A DNA stretch of 55,291 bases from assembly GCA_903928685.1 (NCBI GenBank), contig CAIYRS010000076.1, positions 1 through 55,291 on the forward strand, written 5' to 3'. The stretch's first letter is position 1. Each line of letters starts with the position of its first letter. Source of the stretch: an uncultured Methylococcaceae bacterium. Its GTDB lineage: Bacteria > Pseudomonadota > Gammaproteobacteria > Methylococcales > Methylomonadaceae. Positions 37,430 to 46,978 of the stretch are shown here, in pieces. The position numbers and the translations under genes were made by a program. The notes beneath the pieces are model-generated. The model worked only from the letters and a program-made list of their open reading frames with translations, had not been told where the DNA came from and did no database searches.

Positions 37430-38022
37430 GGTTGCTTCACCTTTTAGGCATTTCTGGCATTTGTCAGGATTGGAAGGGTTAGCCATGGAAGAACTGGACT
37501 AATCGCTTCCGCTCATGCTTCGACAAGCTCAGGCCGAACGGAATCAATTAGTTACCGTCCGGCCTAAGCTTGTCGAAGGCTTTATTTAGTGATTCCCTAT
37601 CTAAGTGACGAAAAATATCGCTGAATTCTGAACAGTTTGCTTATGGATTCAACGTGCTTTCTTAGAGGCGGGCATCATTTTTTTTAAAAAGTGCGCCGAG
37701 TGCGTCCTAAAAATAAAACAATATGTGGGTGTTTGAAATGTTAAAAACACTATATTTCACTATGTTGTTAACCTGATATTTATGCAAGCATTTGTTTTTT
37801 ATTAAAATGTAAGGACAAGTTCATTTTTGGTCATATTAATTTACCCGACCTAAAGGAGTTCTCCACGTTATTGTTTTCTGCTAGGGATTTTCCAAAGAAG
37901 TGTAAGACAATTATTTAGCTAGAGTCCGCCGATATGCCCATAAAAACTATATAAACAATATCTGTAAATGCTCTATATAAAAGTATTTCTTGGAAATCGA
38001 ATCCATTCAACGAGGAACTTAA
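37430..38022. other. 593-bp gap inside the polysaccharide cluster
   Basis: The first part holds a dispersed-repeat copy (37507-37581). The remainder is AT-rich, without a protein-like frame or a relic I can recognise. It probably carries a separate promoter for gmd and the genes after it. No JUMPstart sequence was found. Confidence 0.5.
37507..37581. repeat. Dispersed repeat, two inverted CGACAAGCTC units
   Basis: TTCCGCTCATGCTTCGACAA, then GCTCAGGCCGAACGGAA, then after 12 bp GTCCGGCCTAAGCTTGTCGA in the opposite direction. The first half matches the decayed copy at 17514-17570. The two units can form a long hairpin. Confidence 0.85.
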
Positions 38023-39949
<1,927 letters not shown>

Positions 39950-39953
<4 letters not shown>

Positions 39954-41092
39954 TGCGGATAGGATTTGGTGTGACTGTGTTAGCCCGTTGTTTAGCGGCG
40001 GGTGGAGTGGACGGCATAGGTAGTTATACGCGCGAATTGTTGAAACAGTTTGTAGCAACGGAGACTATGGATGTATTGCCGATTTCATTTGGCTATCCGT
40101 TACCACCAATCCAAGATATTGATTATAAAGCGGTGCAATGCCCGCCATTTGCCCCTTCAGCAATCATTTCCGCCGTTTCTGGCTTACCTTTTTTGGGTAG
40201 AGGCGATGTCGGCAACAAAATTGACCTATTCCATGCGACAGACCATTTAATCCCCAATTTCGGTAAAGTGCCAGTAGTCGCAACTCTGATGGATGCGATT
40301 CCTTTATCCCATCCAGAGTGGGCAAGTGCAAATTTTAGATTCGCTAAAAATGAAATTTGGCGGCGATCAGTACGTTTCGCTTCCCATGTGATAACCATTT
40401 CCGAACATTCTAAGCAAGAAATCCAAACCCATTTTGCCGTACCTGCCGAGAAAATCACCGTTATCCCACTAGGCGTTGATGAAAGGTGGTTTCGCCCAAT
40501 TACGACGGAAGCGAGAAGCGAAACCTTACAACGCTATGGTTTTCCCAATAAGTTTTTCTTATCTCTAGGGACGCTACAGCCACGTAAGAACATTGCCCGG
40601 ATAATAGAAGCCTATTTATCATTGCCTGAATGTATCAAAAATGCGGTGCCGTTGGTGATAGTTGGGCGTGCTGGGTGGCAGTGTGATGAGATTGTCGATG
40701 CTTTAGAATCAAAAGCTTATGGCACATCGATTATTTGGTTAAAGCATTTGCCCGATGATGAGTTGCTGGCAGTTATGAAATCTGCAACAGCCTTGGTATT
40801 TCCTTCCTTGTACGAAGGCTTTGGTTTGCCTGTACTTGAGGCGTTCGCTGCTGGTACGCCAGTGATTACTTCTAATATCACCTCCCTGCCTGAAGTAGCC
40901 GGAGATGCTGCCTTGCTGGTCAACCCATTTGATAGCGCAAGTATTGCCCAAGCGATGCTGCAATTGCTTGAGCAACCTGAATTGGCAAATAGCCTTAAGG
41001 AAAAAGGCTTAGTCAGGGCGAAGGAGCACACTTGGCAACAAACCGCGTCAATGACGTTGGCTGTCTACAGGCAGGTTTTAAATGGTGGTTAA
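39950..41092 (+). CDS. GT4 glycosyltransferase (WbpY-like position)
   Basis: A 380-aa GT-B enzyme. N-terminal GVDGIGSYTRELL, central LGTLQPRKNIARII, and the donor-binding YEGFGLPVLEAFAAGTP with the E-x7-E motif near residue 285. The ATGA overlap with rmd (ATG 39950) fixes the start; ATG 39953 is an alternative. It most resembles the mannosyl- and rhamnosyltransferases of GDP-sugar polymers. With the next gene it takes the place of WbpY/WbpZ in A-band loci, where they extend the first rhamnoses on the lipid carrier. Specificity is inferred from context only. Confidence 0.85.
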
Positions 41093-41141
41093 CAGCACCA
41101 TTTCAATACGTTCTAGTTTTATAGTTTTAGCGATAGCCTGA

Positions 41142-41178
41142 GGAAAACCAAGCTGAGCTTCTCGGCTTTGGATTTTCT
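41142..41178 (+). terminator. Possible terminator-like hairpin
   Basis: GAAAACCAAGC and GCTTTGGATTTTC form an imperfect stem with bulges in the 169-bp gap between two glycosyltransferase genes. It is weak and lacks a clear T-run. Confidence 0.35.
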
Positions 41179-41261
41179 ATCTCACCTATATCTGCGTTCC
41201 GTTAGCTCATATGCAATTCGCATACGATGATGTCAAATCGACCATTGCAATACTTAATTTT

Positions 41262-42389
41262 ATGAAAGTCCTCCATGTTTACAGAACGTACTTTCCCGAC
41301 ACCCAAGGTGGTCTGGAAGAAGTCATCCGGCAAATTTGCCGTAATACCCAGATTCATGGCGTTGAAAGTCGGGTGTTTTGCTTAAGTGCTGCCGGACAAT
41401 CAGTCATTGCCAGGGAAGAAGCGCAGGTACACCGTTTCCACAAAACCTGGGAAGTGGCTTCTTGTGGGGTGTCGCTTAGCGCCTTATCTGGGTTTAAAGA
41501 GCTCGTCGCTTGGGCTGATATTGTCCACTATCACTTTCCTTGGCCTTTTGCCGATCTGCTACATCTGTTGGCGCAAGTTAAAAAGCCCACGGTAGTCACT
41601 TACCATTCCGATATTGTCCGTCAGCAAGGTTTGCTAAAACTTTATCGCCCTTTAATGCGGCAGTTTTTAGGGCAGGTTGATTGTATCGTTGCCACTTCGC
41701 CAAATTATGCGGCAAATAGCGAGGAGCTGATTCGCTTTGCTGATAAAGTCGAAGTCATCCCTATTGGTTTGGACGAAGCCAGTTACCCAACTGCCCAAGA
41801 TGAAGCCACGGAAGCGATAAAATCCCGTTGTGGGGAAGGTTTTTTCTTATTTATCGGTGTGTTGCGGTATTACAAAGGTCTGCATATTTTGCTGGAAGCC
41901 ATACAAAATACCGAGTTGCGCGTGGTGATTGCAGGCTTTGGGCCGATTGAAAATGCCTTGCGTGAACAAGCCCAGCAATTGGGTTTGGCGAACCTACAAT
42001 TTTTAGGCTATGTCAGTGATGAAGAAAAAGTCGCACTGATTCAATTGGCGACGGCAATCGTATTTCCCTCGCATTTGCGTTCAGAAGCTTTCGGGGTGAC
42101 TTTATTGGAAGGGGCGATGTTAGCAAAGCCGCTGATTACCACGGAAATCGGCACAGGCACTAGCTATGTTAATCGTGATGGCGAAACCGGATTGGTGGTA
42201 GCACCTGCCGATGTTCAGGCATTACGGCAAGCCATGCTGCAATTGGCAATGGATGCGCCATTAGCGGAACGCATGGGCGCTGCGGCGCGGCAGCGATACC
42301 TGGCTTTGTTTACGGGCCAGCGAATGGGGGAAAATTATGTAGGCGTTTATCGGAAATTGCTGGCTGATCCTGAAACAGCGGGTGATTAA
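41262..42389 (+). CDS. GT4 glycosyltransferase (WbpZ-like)
   Basis: A 375-aa GT-B enzyme. The frame opens at 41211, but the family N-terminus MKVLHVYRTYFPDTQGGLEE begins at ATG 41262. Other motifs: VVTYHSDIVRQ, GVLRYYKGLHILLEA, and SEAFGVTLLEGAMLAKP with E-x7-E. The start is very like WbpZ/WbdC-type enzymes, which add the first GDP-sugar to GlcNAc-PP-undecaprenol. It is the last gene of the polysaccharide block and is convergent with the HepT gene. Acceptor and donor remain to be shown. Confidence 0.86.
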   Translation: MKVLHVYRTYFPDTQGGLEEVIRQICRNTQIHGVESRVFCLSAAGQSVIAREEAQVHRFHKTWEVASCGVSLSALSGFKELVAWADIVHYHFPWPFADLLHLLAQVKKPTVVTYHSDIVRQQGLLKLYRPLMRQFLGQVDCIVATSPNYAANSEELIRFADKVEVIPIGLDEASYPTAQDEATEAIKSRCGEGFFLFIGVLRYYKGLHILLEAIQNTELRVVIAGFGPIENALREQAQQLGLANLQFLGYVSDEEKVALIQLATAIVFPSHLRSEAFGVTLLEGAMLAKPLITTEIGTGTSYVNRDGETGLVVAPADVQALRQAMLQLAMDAPLAERMGAAARQRYLALFTGQRMGENYVGVYRKLLADPETAGD

Positions 42390-42468
42390 CGCATTGTTCC
42401 AGTATTGAAAAAGCAAAGGTGGGTTGTTGCTAATAAGTTTGGTTTAAGGATGGATAATCCAAAGCAAG

Positions 42469-42927
42469 TTAGCGTTTTTCCAAAGTGTGGATATAAGCCA
42501 CAACATCATCAATGATTTTTAACAGTAAACCACTGTAATCCAACAGTGGTTTAAAAATGCTGGTTATATCGTCTAGGCAATATTCGTGGGCAATATCGTT
42601 CCTGAGTTTTCTGATGGCGTATAGGTCATCGGCATTTTCTACTAGCCCCATTTTCTCTGACAAATTGCAGCGGTCGATGAAAAATTTGGCATCTTCTTGC
42701 AGCAGGATGAATAGGGTTTTTAATATTTTTTGCGTCAAAATGTCGCTGCTTCGGGCAAAGCGTCCGCTTAAGGATTCAAACTCGCTTAATTCCGGCATGT
42801 TGTAAGCGTCTTTTAAGCCGATTTGTTGGCATTGGCTATAAGAATAAGTCAAGACGGTCACGGATTTTGCCAGTAATTCCAGTTCTTTATGGAGCAGTTT
42901 GAATAGATTTTCTTGATGGCTATTCAT
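42469..42927 (-). CDS. hepT: HepT-like HEPN toxin
   Basis: A 152-aa helical protein with the HEPN RNase motif RNDIAHEY near residue 112, which fits Rx4HxY exactly, including the Tyr that the partner modifies in studied systems. The ATG overlaps the stop of the upstream nucleotidyltransferase gene (ATGA type, 42924-42927). HepT toxins cut RNA, and the MntA partner neutralises HepT by adding AMP to the Tyr of the motif. It is larger than the common ~115-130-aa HepT, with extra N-terminal helices. Confidence 0.85.
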   Translation of the reverse strand: MNSHQENLFKLLHKELELLAKSVTVLTYSYSQCQQIGLKDAYNMPELSEFESLSGRFARSSDILTQKILKTLFILLQEDAKFFIDRCNLSEKMGLVENADDLYAIRKLRNDIAHEYCLDDITSIFKPLLDYSGLLLKIIDDVVAYIHTLEKR

Positions 42928-43211
42928 AATTCGATGGCTTCATTGAGGGCGACGGCTTTGAATACGTCATTTGAGTTTATTTCAAAGCTGACCAAATCCA
43001 GTTTTTGTTCACCGAAGGCTTTGAAGAAATCCTTTTCAATTAGGGCTTTTTCAGAAAAGGCCAAGGTTCTTTCACCTAAAATCAGCAAGTCAATATCACC
43101 GCCTTTTTTGCTGTCATCCACGCGGCTGCCGAATAGATAGATTTTAGCAGTCGGCATGATGGCTTTGATGGCTGTTTTCAGGTGGTCAATTTTGTCACTG
43201 GCAAGCCGCAT
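42924..43211 (-). CDS. mntA: MntA-like minimal nucleotidyltransferase antitoxin
   Basis: A 95-aa protein of the pol-beta superfamily with the motif IYLFGSRVDDSKKGGDIDLL, giving GS-x9-DxD and so the two metal-binding aspartates. The remaining part (TLAFSEKALIEKDFF) is as in MNT domains. It starts 12 bp after the end of tldD on the same strand, so the pair may be read from the tldD transcript. Its role is to AMPylate and silence HepT. Confidence 0.87.
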   Translation of the reverse strand: MRLASDKIDHLKTAIKAIMPTAKIYLFGSRVDDSKKGGDIDLLILGERTLAFSEKALIEKDFFKAFGEQKLDLVSFEINSNDVFKAVALNEAIEL

Positions 43212-43223
43212 AATCTGTTCCTG

Positions 43224-44663
43224 TTAAACGCTCGTTCCGCCTACAGTCAAACCATCAATTTTTAGCGTAGGCTGACCGACACCAACAGGTACGCTTTGTC
43301 CGTCTTTGCCGCAAGTGCCGACGCCGCTGTCCAGATCCAAATCGTTGCCGACCATGGAGACTTTGGTCAGTACATCCGGGCCATTGCCGATTAAGGTTGC
43401 GCCTTTCACCGGACGGGTGATTTTACCGTCTTCTATCAAATACGCTTCACTGGCGGAGAATACGAATTTTCCGGAAGTGATGTCCACTTGCCCACCTGCG
43501 AAGTTTCTGGCGTACAGGCCTTTTTTTACTGAAGCGATGATTTCATCTGGATGGTGTTTGCCGGGCAGCATGTAGGTGTTGGTCATGCGTGGCATGGGAA
43601 CGTGGGCGTAAGATTCGCGCCGTCCGTTGCCTGTGGCTGGCACACCCATTAAGCGGGCGTTGAGCTGGTCTTGCATATAGCCTTTGAGGATGCCATTTTC
43701 AATCAACACGGTTTGCTGGGTGGGCGTGCCTTCATCATCGATGCTTAATGAACCGCGCCGTCCTGCCAACGTGCCGTCATCGACGACGGTGCAGAGGTCT
43801 GAGGCAACCCGCTCGCCGACCCGTCCGCTGAACGCCGATGTGCCTTTGCGGTTGAAATCGCCTTCCAAACCGTGGCCTATGGCTTCATGCAATAAGATGC
43901 CAGGCCAGCCAGGGCCGAGCACGACGGTCATATTACCTGCGGGGGCTTCGCCTGCTTGCAGATTGACTAAGGCTTGGCGCACGGCTTCACGTCCGTAGCC
44001 TAAGCCACGGTCTTCTTCCAAGAAAAAGCGGTAATCGCTACGCCCGCCGCCGCCCATGCTGGCTTGTTCGCGTCTGCCGTTTTCAACGACGATGACGGTG
44101 ACGTTCATACGCACTAGCGGGCGGACATCCGCCGCTAAAACGCCACTTTGGTTGGCGACTAAGATATGTTCATGCACAGCAACCAAGCTGACGATGACTT
44201 CTTCAATGCGGCTGTCGAGCTGGCGGGTTTGGCTTTCCACCTGCCGTAACAAGTCGATTTTTTGCTGGTCGTCTAAGGATTTTAACGGATTGGCAATCGG
44301 GTAATAGCAGGCGGTATTGCTGACGGGCGTCAATTTCACTTGGGTTTCTTGGCCTTGCCGAAGTATGGCTTTCACGTTTTGCGCGGCTGCTAACAACACG
44401 GGCAGTTCCAAGCGGTCGCTATAGGCAAAGCCGGTTTTTTCGCCAGAGACGGCACGCACGCCTGCACCTTGTTCAATGCTATGGCTGCCTTCTTTAATGA
44501 TGCCGCCTTCCATTACCCACGATTCAAAATGGCTGGATTGGAAGTAAATGTCTGCGGCATCCACGGGGGCGCTGAGCAAGCAGTCCATCACTTTTTCGAC
44601 ATCATTATCTATCAGGCCGTAAGGGCTTAAGATGGCTTGTTTGGCTAAGTTGAGTAGTTCCAT
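43224..44663 (-). CDS. tldD: Metalloprotease TldD
   Basis: 479 aa (E. coli 481). The zinc site lies in [13 protein letters not shown] (HExxxH), followed by [19 protein letters not shown] and the C-terminal [17 protein letters not shown]. TldD works with TldE/PmbA to degrade unfolded peptides and mature microcin B17-type and other modified peptides. The partner gene pmbA is not in this window. In many gammaproteobacteria tldD follows yhdP and a nitrilase gene, as it does here, with a BamC-like gene in between. Confidence 0.95.
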   Translation of the reverse strand: MELLNLAKQAILSPYGLIDNDVEKVMDCLLSAPVDAADIYFQSSHFESWVMEGGIIKEGSHSIEQGAGVRAVSGEKTGFAYSDRLELPVLLAAAQNVKAILRQGQETQVKLTPVSNTACYYPIANPLKSLDDQQKIDLLRQVESQTRQLDSRIEEVIVSLVAVHEHILVANQSGVLAADVRPLVRMNVTVIVVENGRREQASMGGGGRSDYRFFLEEDRGLGYGREAVRQALVNLQAGEAPAGNMTVVLGPGWPGILLHEAIGHGLEGDFNRKGTSAFSGRVGERVASDLCTVVDDGTLAGRRGSLSIDDEGTPTQQTVLIENGILKGYMQDQLNARLMGVPATGNGRRESYAHVPMPRMTNTYMLPGKHHPDEIIASVKKGLYARNFAGGQVDITSGKFVFSASEAYLIEDGKITRPVKGATLIGNGPDVLTKVSMVGNDLDLDSGVGTCGKDGQSVPVGVGQPTLKIDGLTVGGTSV

Positions 44664-44750
44664 TAATGTCTTTGCTTGGGAGTGGTGTTATTAATAATTG
44701 AGAATTGCCAAAGTCTGCCTGGTTGTCAGTCAATTTTGTTTTGACGGGTA

Positions 44751-44801
44751 AACGTAAAGCCGTTCGTCCTGAGCTTGTCGAAGGATGGGCGGCTTTACGT
44801 T
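44751..44801. repeat. Dispersed repeat hairpin (CGTTCGTCCTGAGC family)
   Basis: AACGTAAAGCCG (44751-44762) pairs exactly with CGGCTTTACGTT (44790-44801). The loop carries the conserved repeat core CGTTCGTCCTGAGCTTGTCG. Confidence 0.85.
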
Positions 44802-44809
44802 GGGAGCAT

Positions 44810-44911
44810 GTAGGATTTCTCCGTTCATCCTTCGACAAGCTCTCGGCAACCGCTCCTGCGTTGCTCTACCTCCTGCATCCTTGCAGTCGAGGACGAACGG
44901 AGAAATCCTAC
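44810..44911. repeat. Dispersed repeat copy interrupted by a 47-bp insert
   Basis: GTAGGATTTCTCCGTTC at 44810-44826 pairs with GAACGGAGAAATCCTAC at 44895-44911. Inside, the normal core CGACAAGCTC-AGGACGAACGG is split after GCTC by 47 bp (44843-44889). The same insert at the same point occurs inverted at 46745-46791. Confidence 0.85.
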
Positions 44912-45043
44912 ACGCCTCAAATTATTTACACGACAAATACTGACTGAATACTAAGTGCTGGCAACGGCTAAATTCGACGGCATTTTGCAAACAGCTGCTG
45001 GTTTATGTAACACGAAGCCGCCAATGTGCAAGTTATGGCAGTT

Positions 45044-45643
45044 TTATTGGGGTTCTTTTAAATCGTCGTGTAAGGTTTCATAAAGCCGATGCAATAAATC
45101 TTCGGCATCACTGCGGGCTTCTTCGTCATCAGAATCAAAATGTGCTAAAGCGGTGTTTTGTTCGTTGACGTTGGCAAGTTCCGCGCTGATGCGGCTTTGT
45201 CCGTTGTCTGGGGTGATGTTAAGCAGGTAGATCACATCTTTGTTGAGATGGTTGACCAATCCGCCCAAAAACGATGCGGGCCGATAAGCCACGTAATAAC
45301 GGTTTTGGTCGCGTTCTTGGTCGGTGATTTTTATCTCGCTTTGTTTTAACGCCAAGCCCAAGGTATTCCAGGCATTTTCTGGCGATTGCTTGATTTTAAT
45401 GTGCATGGGTTTGGTGGCGACTAATTCCACTTGGTCGCCTAAACCTGGGGTGCGTTTCTCTTTGGGTACAGCGGCGACATCATCACAGCATTCGACAGCT
45501 TCTATATGCTTGCTAATTGCCAGCACGGGCGGGCGTTCTAGCGCTTCCGTGTCGCGGTAGCGGCTGTCTTTACCAGCACTGCAAGCGATTAAGGTTAAGG
45601 TGATGAGGGACAGTAACAGTTTTATTGGCATGGCTTTATTCAC
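45044..45643 (-). CDS. BamC-like (NlpB/DapX family) outer-membrane lipoprotein, single-domain form
   Basis: 199 aa. The signal peptide ends in a lipobox-type LTLIAC with the lipidated Cys at about 21. SRYRDTEALERPPVLA matches the conserved unstructured N-terminus of BamC, the part that wraps BamD. One helix-grip-like domain follows (about 75-195: SPENAWNTLGLALKQSEIKI, ending in a helix). E. coli BamC has two such domains and 344 aa and lies behind dapA. This one is shorter and lies behind a nitrilase gene, overlapping it by 8 bp. It may be a BamC of reduced form or a relative with another role. Confidence 0.72.
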   Translation of the reverse strand: MNKAMPIKLLLSLITLTLIACSAGKDSRYRDTEALERPPVLAISKHIEAVECCDDVAAVPKEKRTPGLGDQVELVATKPMHIKIKQSPENAWNTLGLALKQSEIKITDQERDQNRYYVAYRPASFLGGLVNHLNKDVIYLLNITPDNGQSRISAELANVNEQNTALAHFDSDDEEARSDAEDLLHRLYETLHDDLKEPQ

Positions 45644-46460
45644 AATGGAGTCGTCTATGGGTTAATACCGGGAAAGTGCTGCGTATTTTTGCCAAACGCT
45701 CAGGGTTTATATCGGCGCAGACAAAGCCGCTGCCCGTTTTATAACAATCCAGCACCACACCCCAGGGGTCAATAATCATACTGTGTCCAAAGGTGCGGCG
45801 ACCGTTGTCATGAAATCCCCCTTGGTTGGGGGCAATGATGTAGCAGAGATTTTCCACCGCGCGGGCGCGAAGTAACAATTCCCAATGGGCTGCGCCTGTT
45901 TCGGCAGTGAAGGCGGCAGGGATGATGAGCATATCAACGCCTTCATGGCTCATGGCGCGGAAAAATTCGGGGAAGCGCAAATCGTAGCAAATGCCAACGC
46001 CAAGTTTGCCAAATGGGGTGTCGATAATGAGCGCTTGGTCAGTTTCACCCGCTTCGATGGAATCGGACTCGCGGTAAGCTTCATTAGTGCCTGGCACGTC
46101 GACATCAAATAAATGGATTTTGTCATAACGCGCTACCCGCTGGCCTTGGTCGTCATAAATCAAACAACTGGCGCGGACTTTATCGGCATTTTCTGAGGCA
46201 ATCGGCATAGTGCCAGCAACCACCCAAACGGCGTATTGTTTGGCGACACGGGCGAGGAATGCTTGGATAGGGCCGCTGCCATCGGTTTCTTTAACGGCAA
46301 GCTTGTCACGTTCGTGGTTGCCCATCAGTGCGAAATTTTCCGGTAAGGCCACCAGTTTTGCCCCAGCTTTGGCGGCTTCAGCGATCAGTTGTTCCGCTGC
46401 AATGAGGTTTGAACTGACGTTGGGGCTGGATACCATTTGGATGGCAGCGCATTTGCTCAT
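45636..46460 (-). CDS. Carbon-nitrogen hydrolase (Nit1/deaminated glutathione amidase type)
   Basis: A 274-aa nitrilase-superfamily enzyme with the catalytic triad in ALPENFALMG (Glu), RYDKIHLFDVDVPG (Lys) and GVGICYDLRFPEFFR (Cys). The pattern is that of the Nit1/YbeM group, which hydrolyses deaminated glutathione as a repair enzyme. In gammaproteobacteria it is commonly found between yhdP and tldD, as here. It overlaps the BamC-like gene. Confidence 0.9.
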   Translation of the reverse strand: MSKCAAIQMVSSPNVSSNLIAAEQLIAEAAKAGAKLVALPENFALMGNHERDKLAVKETDGSGPIQAFLARVAKQYAVWVVAGTMPIASENADKVRASCLIYDDQGQRVARYDKIHLFDVDVPGTNEAYRESDSIEAGETDQALIIDTPFGKLGVGICYDLRFPEFFRAMSHEGVDMLIIPAAFTAETGAAHWELLLRARAVENLCYIIAPNQGGFHDNGRRTFGHSMIIDPWGVVLDCYKTGSGFVCADINPERLAKIRSTFPVLTHRRLHCE

Positions 46461-46545
46461 GGTTTGTTCCTAATTTATTTTTGTTTTTCTAAACGGCATT
46501 GGCGCTATAGCTAAGTAGTGGTGCAAAAGTTCTTTAACTTTTACG

Positions 46546-46575
46546 TAGGAGTCCAAAACATGTTTTGGACTCCTA
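46546..46575. repeat. Perfect 30-bp palindrome
   Basis: TAGGAGTCCAAAACA followed directly by its exact reverse complement. It starts 86 bp upstream of the nitrilase-family gene. It could be a cruciform, a dimeric protein site or a REP variant. Confidence 0.8.
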
Positions 46576-46610
46576 ATTACGAAACTACAATCACCGCCAT
46601 TGTTTTATAG

Positions 46611-46690
46611 TTCCCATGCTCCAGCGTGGGAATTCATCGTCCAACGCTCCAGCGTTGTTTGCTGGTGAAACGCAACGCTGGAGCGTCACT
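46611..46690. repeat. CAACGCTCCAGCGTTG-type hairpins
   Basis: TTCCCATGCTCCAGCGTGGGAA (46611-46632), CAACGCTCCAGCGTTG (46642-46657) and a further CAACGCTGGAGCG copy (46674 onwards) are tandem copies of one short palindrome. Another occurs near 46938-46952. Confidence 0.75.
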
Positions 46691-46942
46691 GCCATTAAGT
46701 TAAGGAAAGAATGATATGAACCAGAGACTTAAGCCGTTCGTGCTCGACTGCATGGATGCAGGAGGTAGAGCAACGCAGGAGCAGTTGCCGAGAGCTTGTC
46801 GAAGCATGAATGGTTTAAGTCTCTGCTCACGGATTTTTCCGTTCATCCTTCGACAAGCTCAGGACGAACGGAAAAATCCTGACACATCCAATCTATCCCA
46901 TTGATAGGTAATGTTAATTCTTAACTTAATGGCAGTGACGCT
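46682..46942. repeat. Nested inverted-repeat element with 23-bp arms
   Basis: AGCGTCACTGCCATTAAGTT plus AAG (46682-46704) recurs exactly inverted at 46920-46942. Inside lie one CGACAAGCTC repeat copy with the 47-bp insert (insert at 46745-46791) and a second, intact copy (CCGTTCATCC to GAACGG, about 46840-46871). The whole resembles a repeat built up by successive insertions. Confidence 0.8.
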
Positions 46943-46978
46943 GGAGCGTGGGAACGATAGCCAATTATTTAATGGCTT

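Larger units (their letters stand above)
44664..45043. other. Repeat-filled gap between the BamC-like gene and tldD
   Basis: 380 bp. The middle is occupied by two nested palindromic elements (44751-44801 and 44810-44911). The rest shows no coding or RNA signal. tldD would need its promoter here or read-through from upstream. Confidence 0.6.
46461..46978. other. Repeat-filled 518-bp gap between yhdP and the nitrilase gene
   Basis: Contains a perfect 30-bp palindrome (46546-46575), GCTCCAGCGT-type hairpins (46611-46690) and a nested inverted-repeat element (46682-46942). A short open frame at 46716 lies wholly in the repeats and is not a gene. Nothing else is seen. Confidence 0.75.

Noticed and set aside
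46716-46904. 62-codon open frame on the plus strand
   Set aside because: It lies wholly inside nested dispersed repeats, so it is not taken as a gene.
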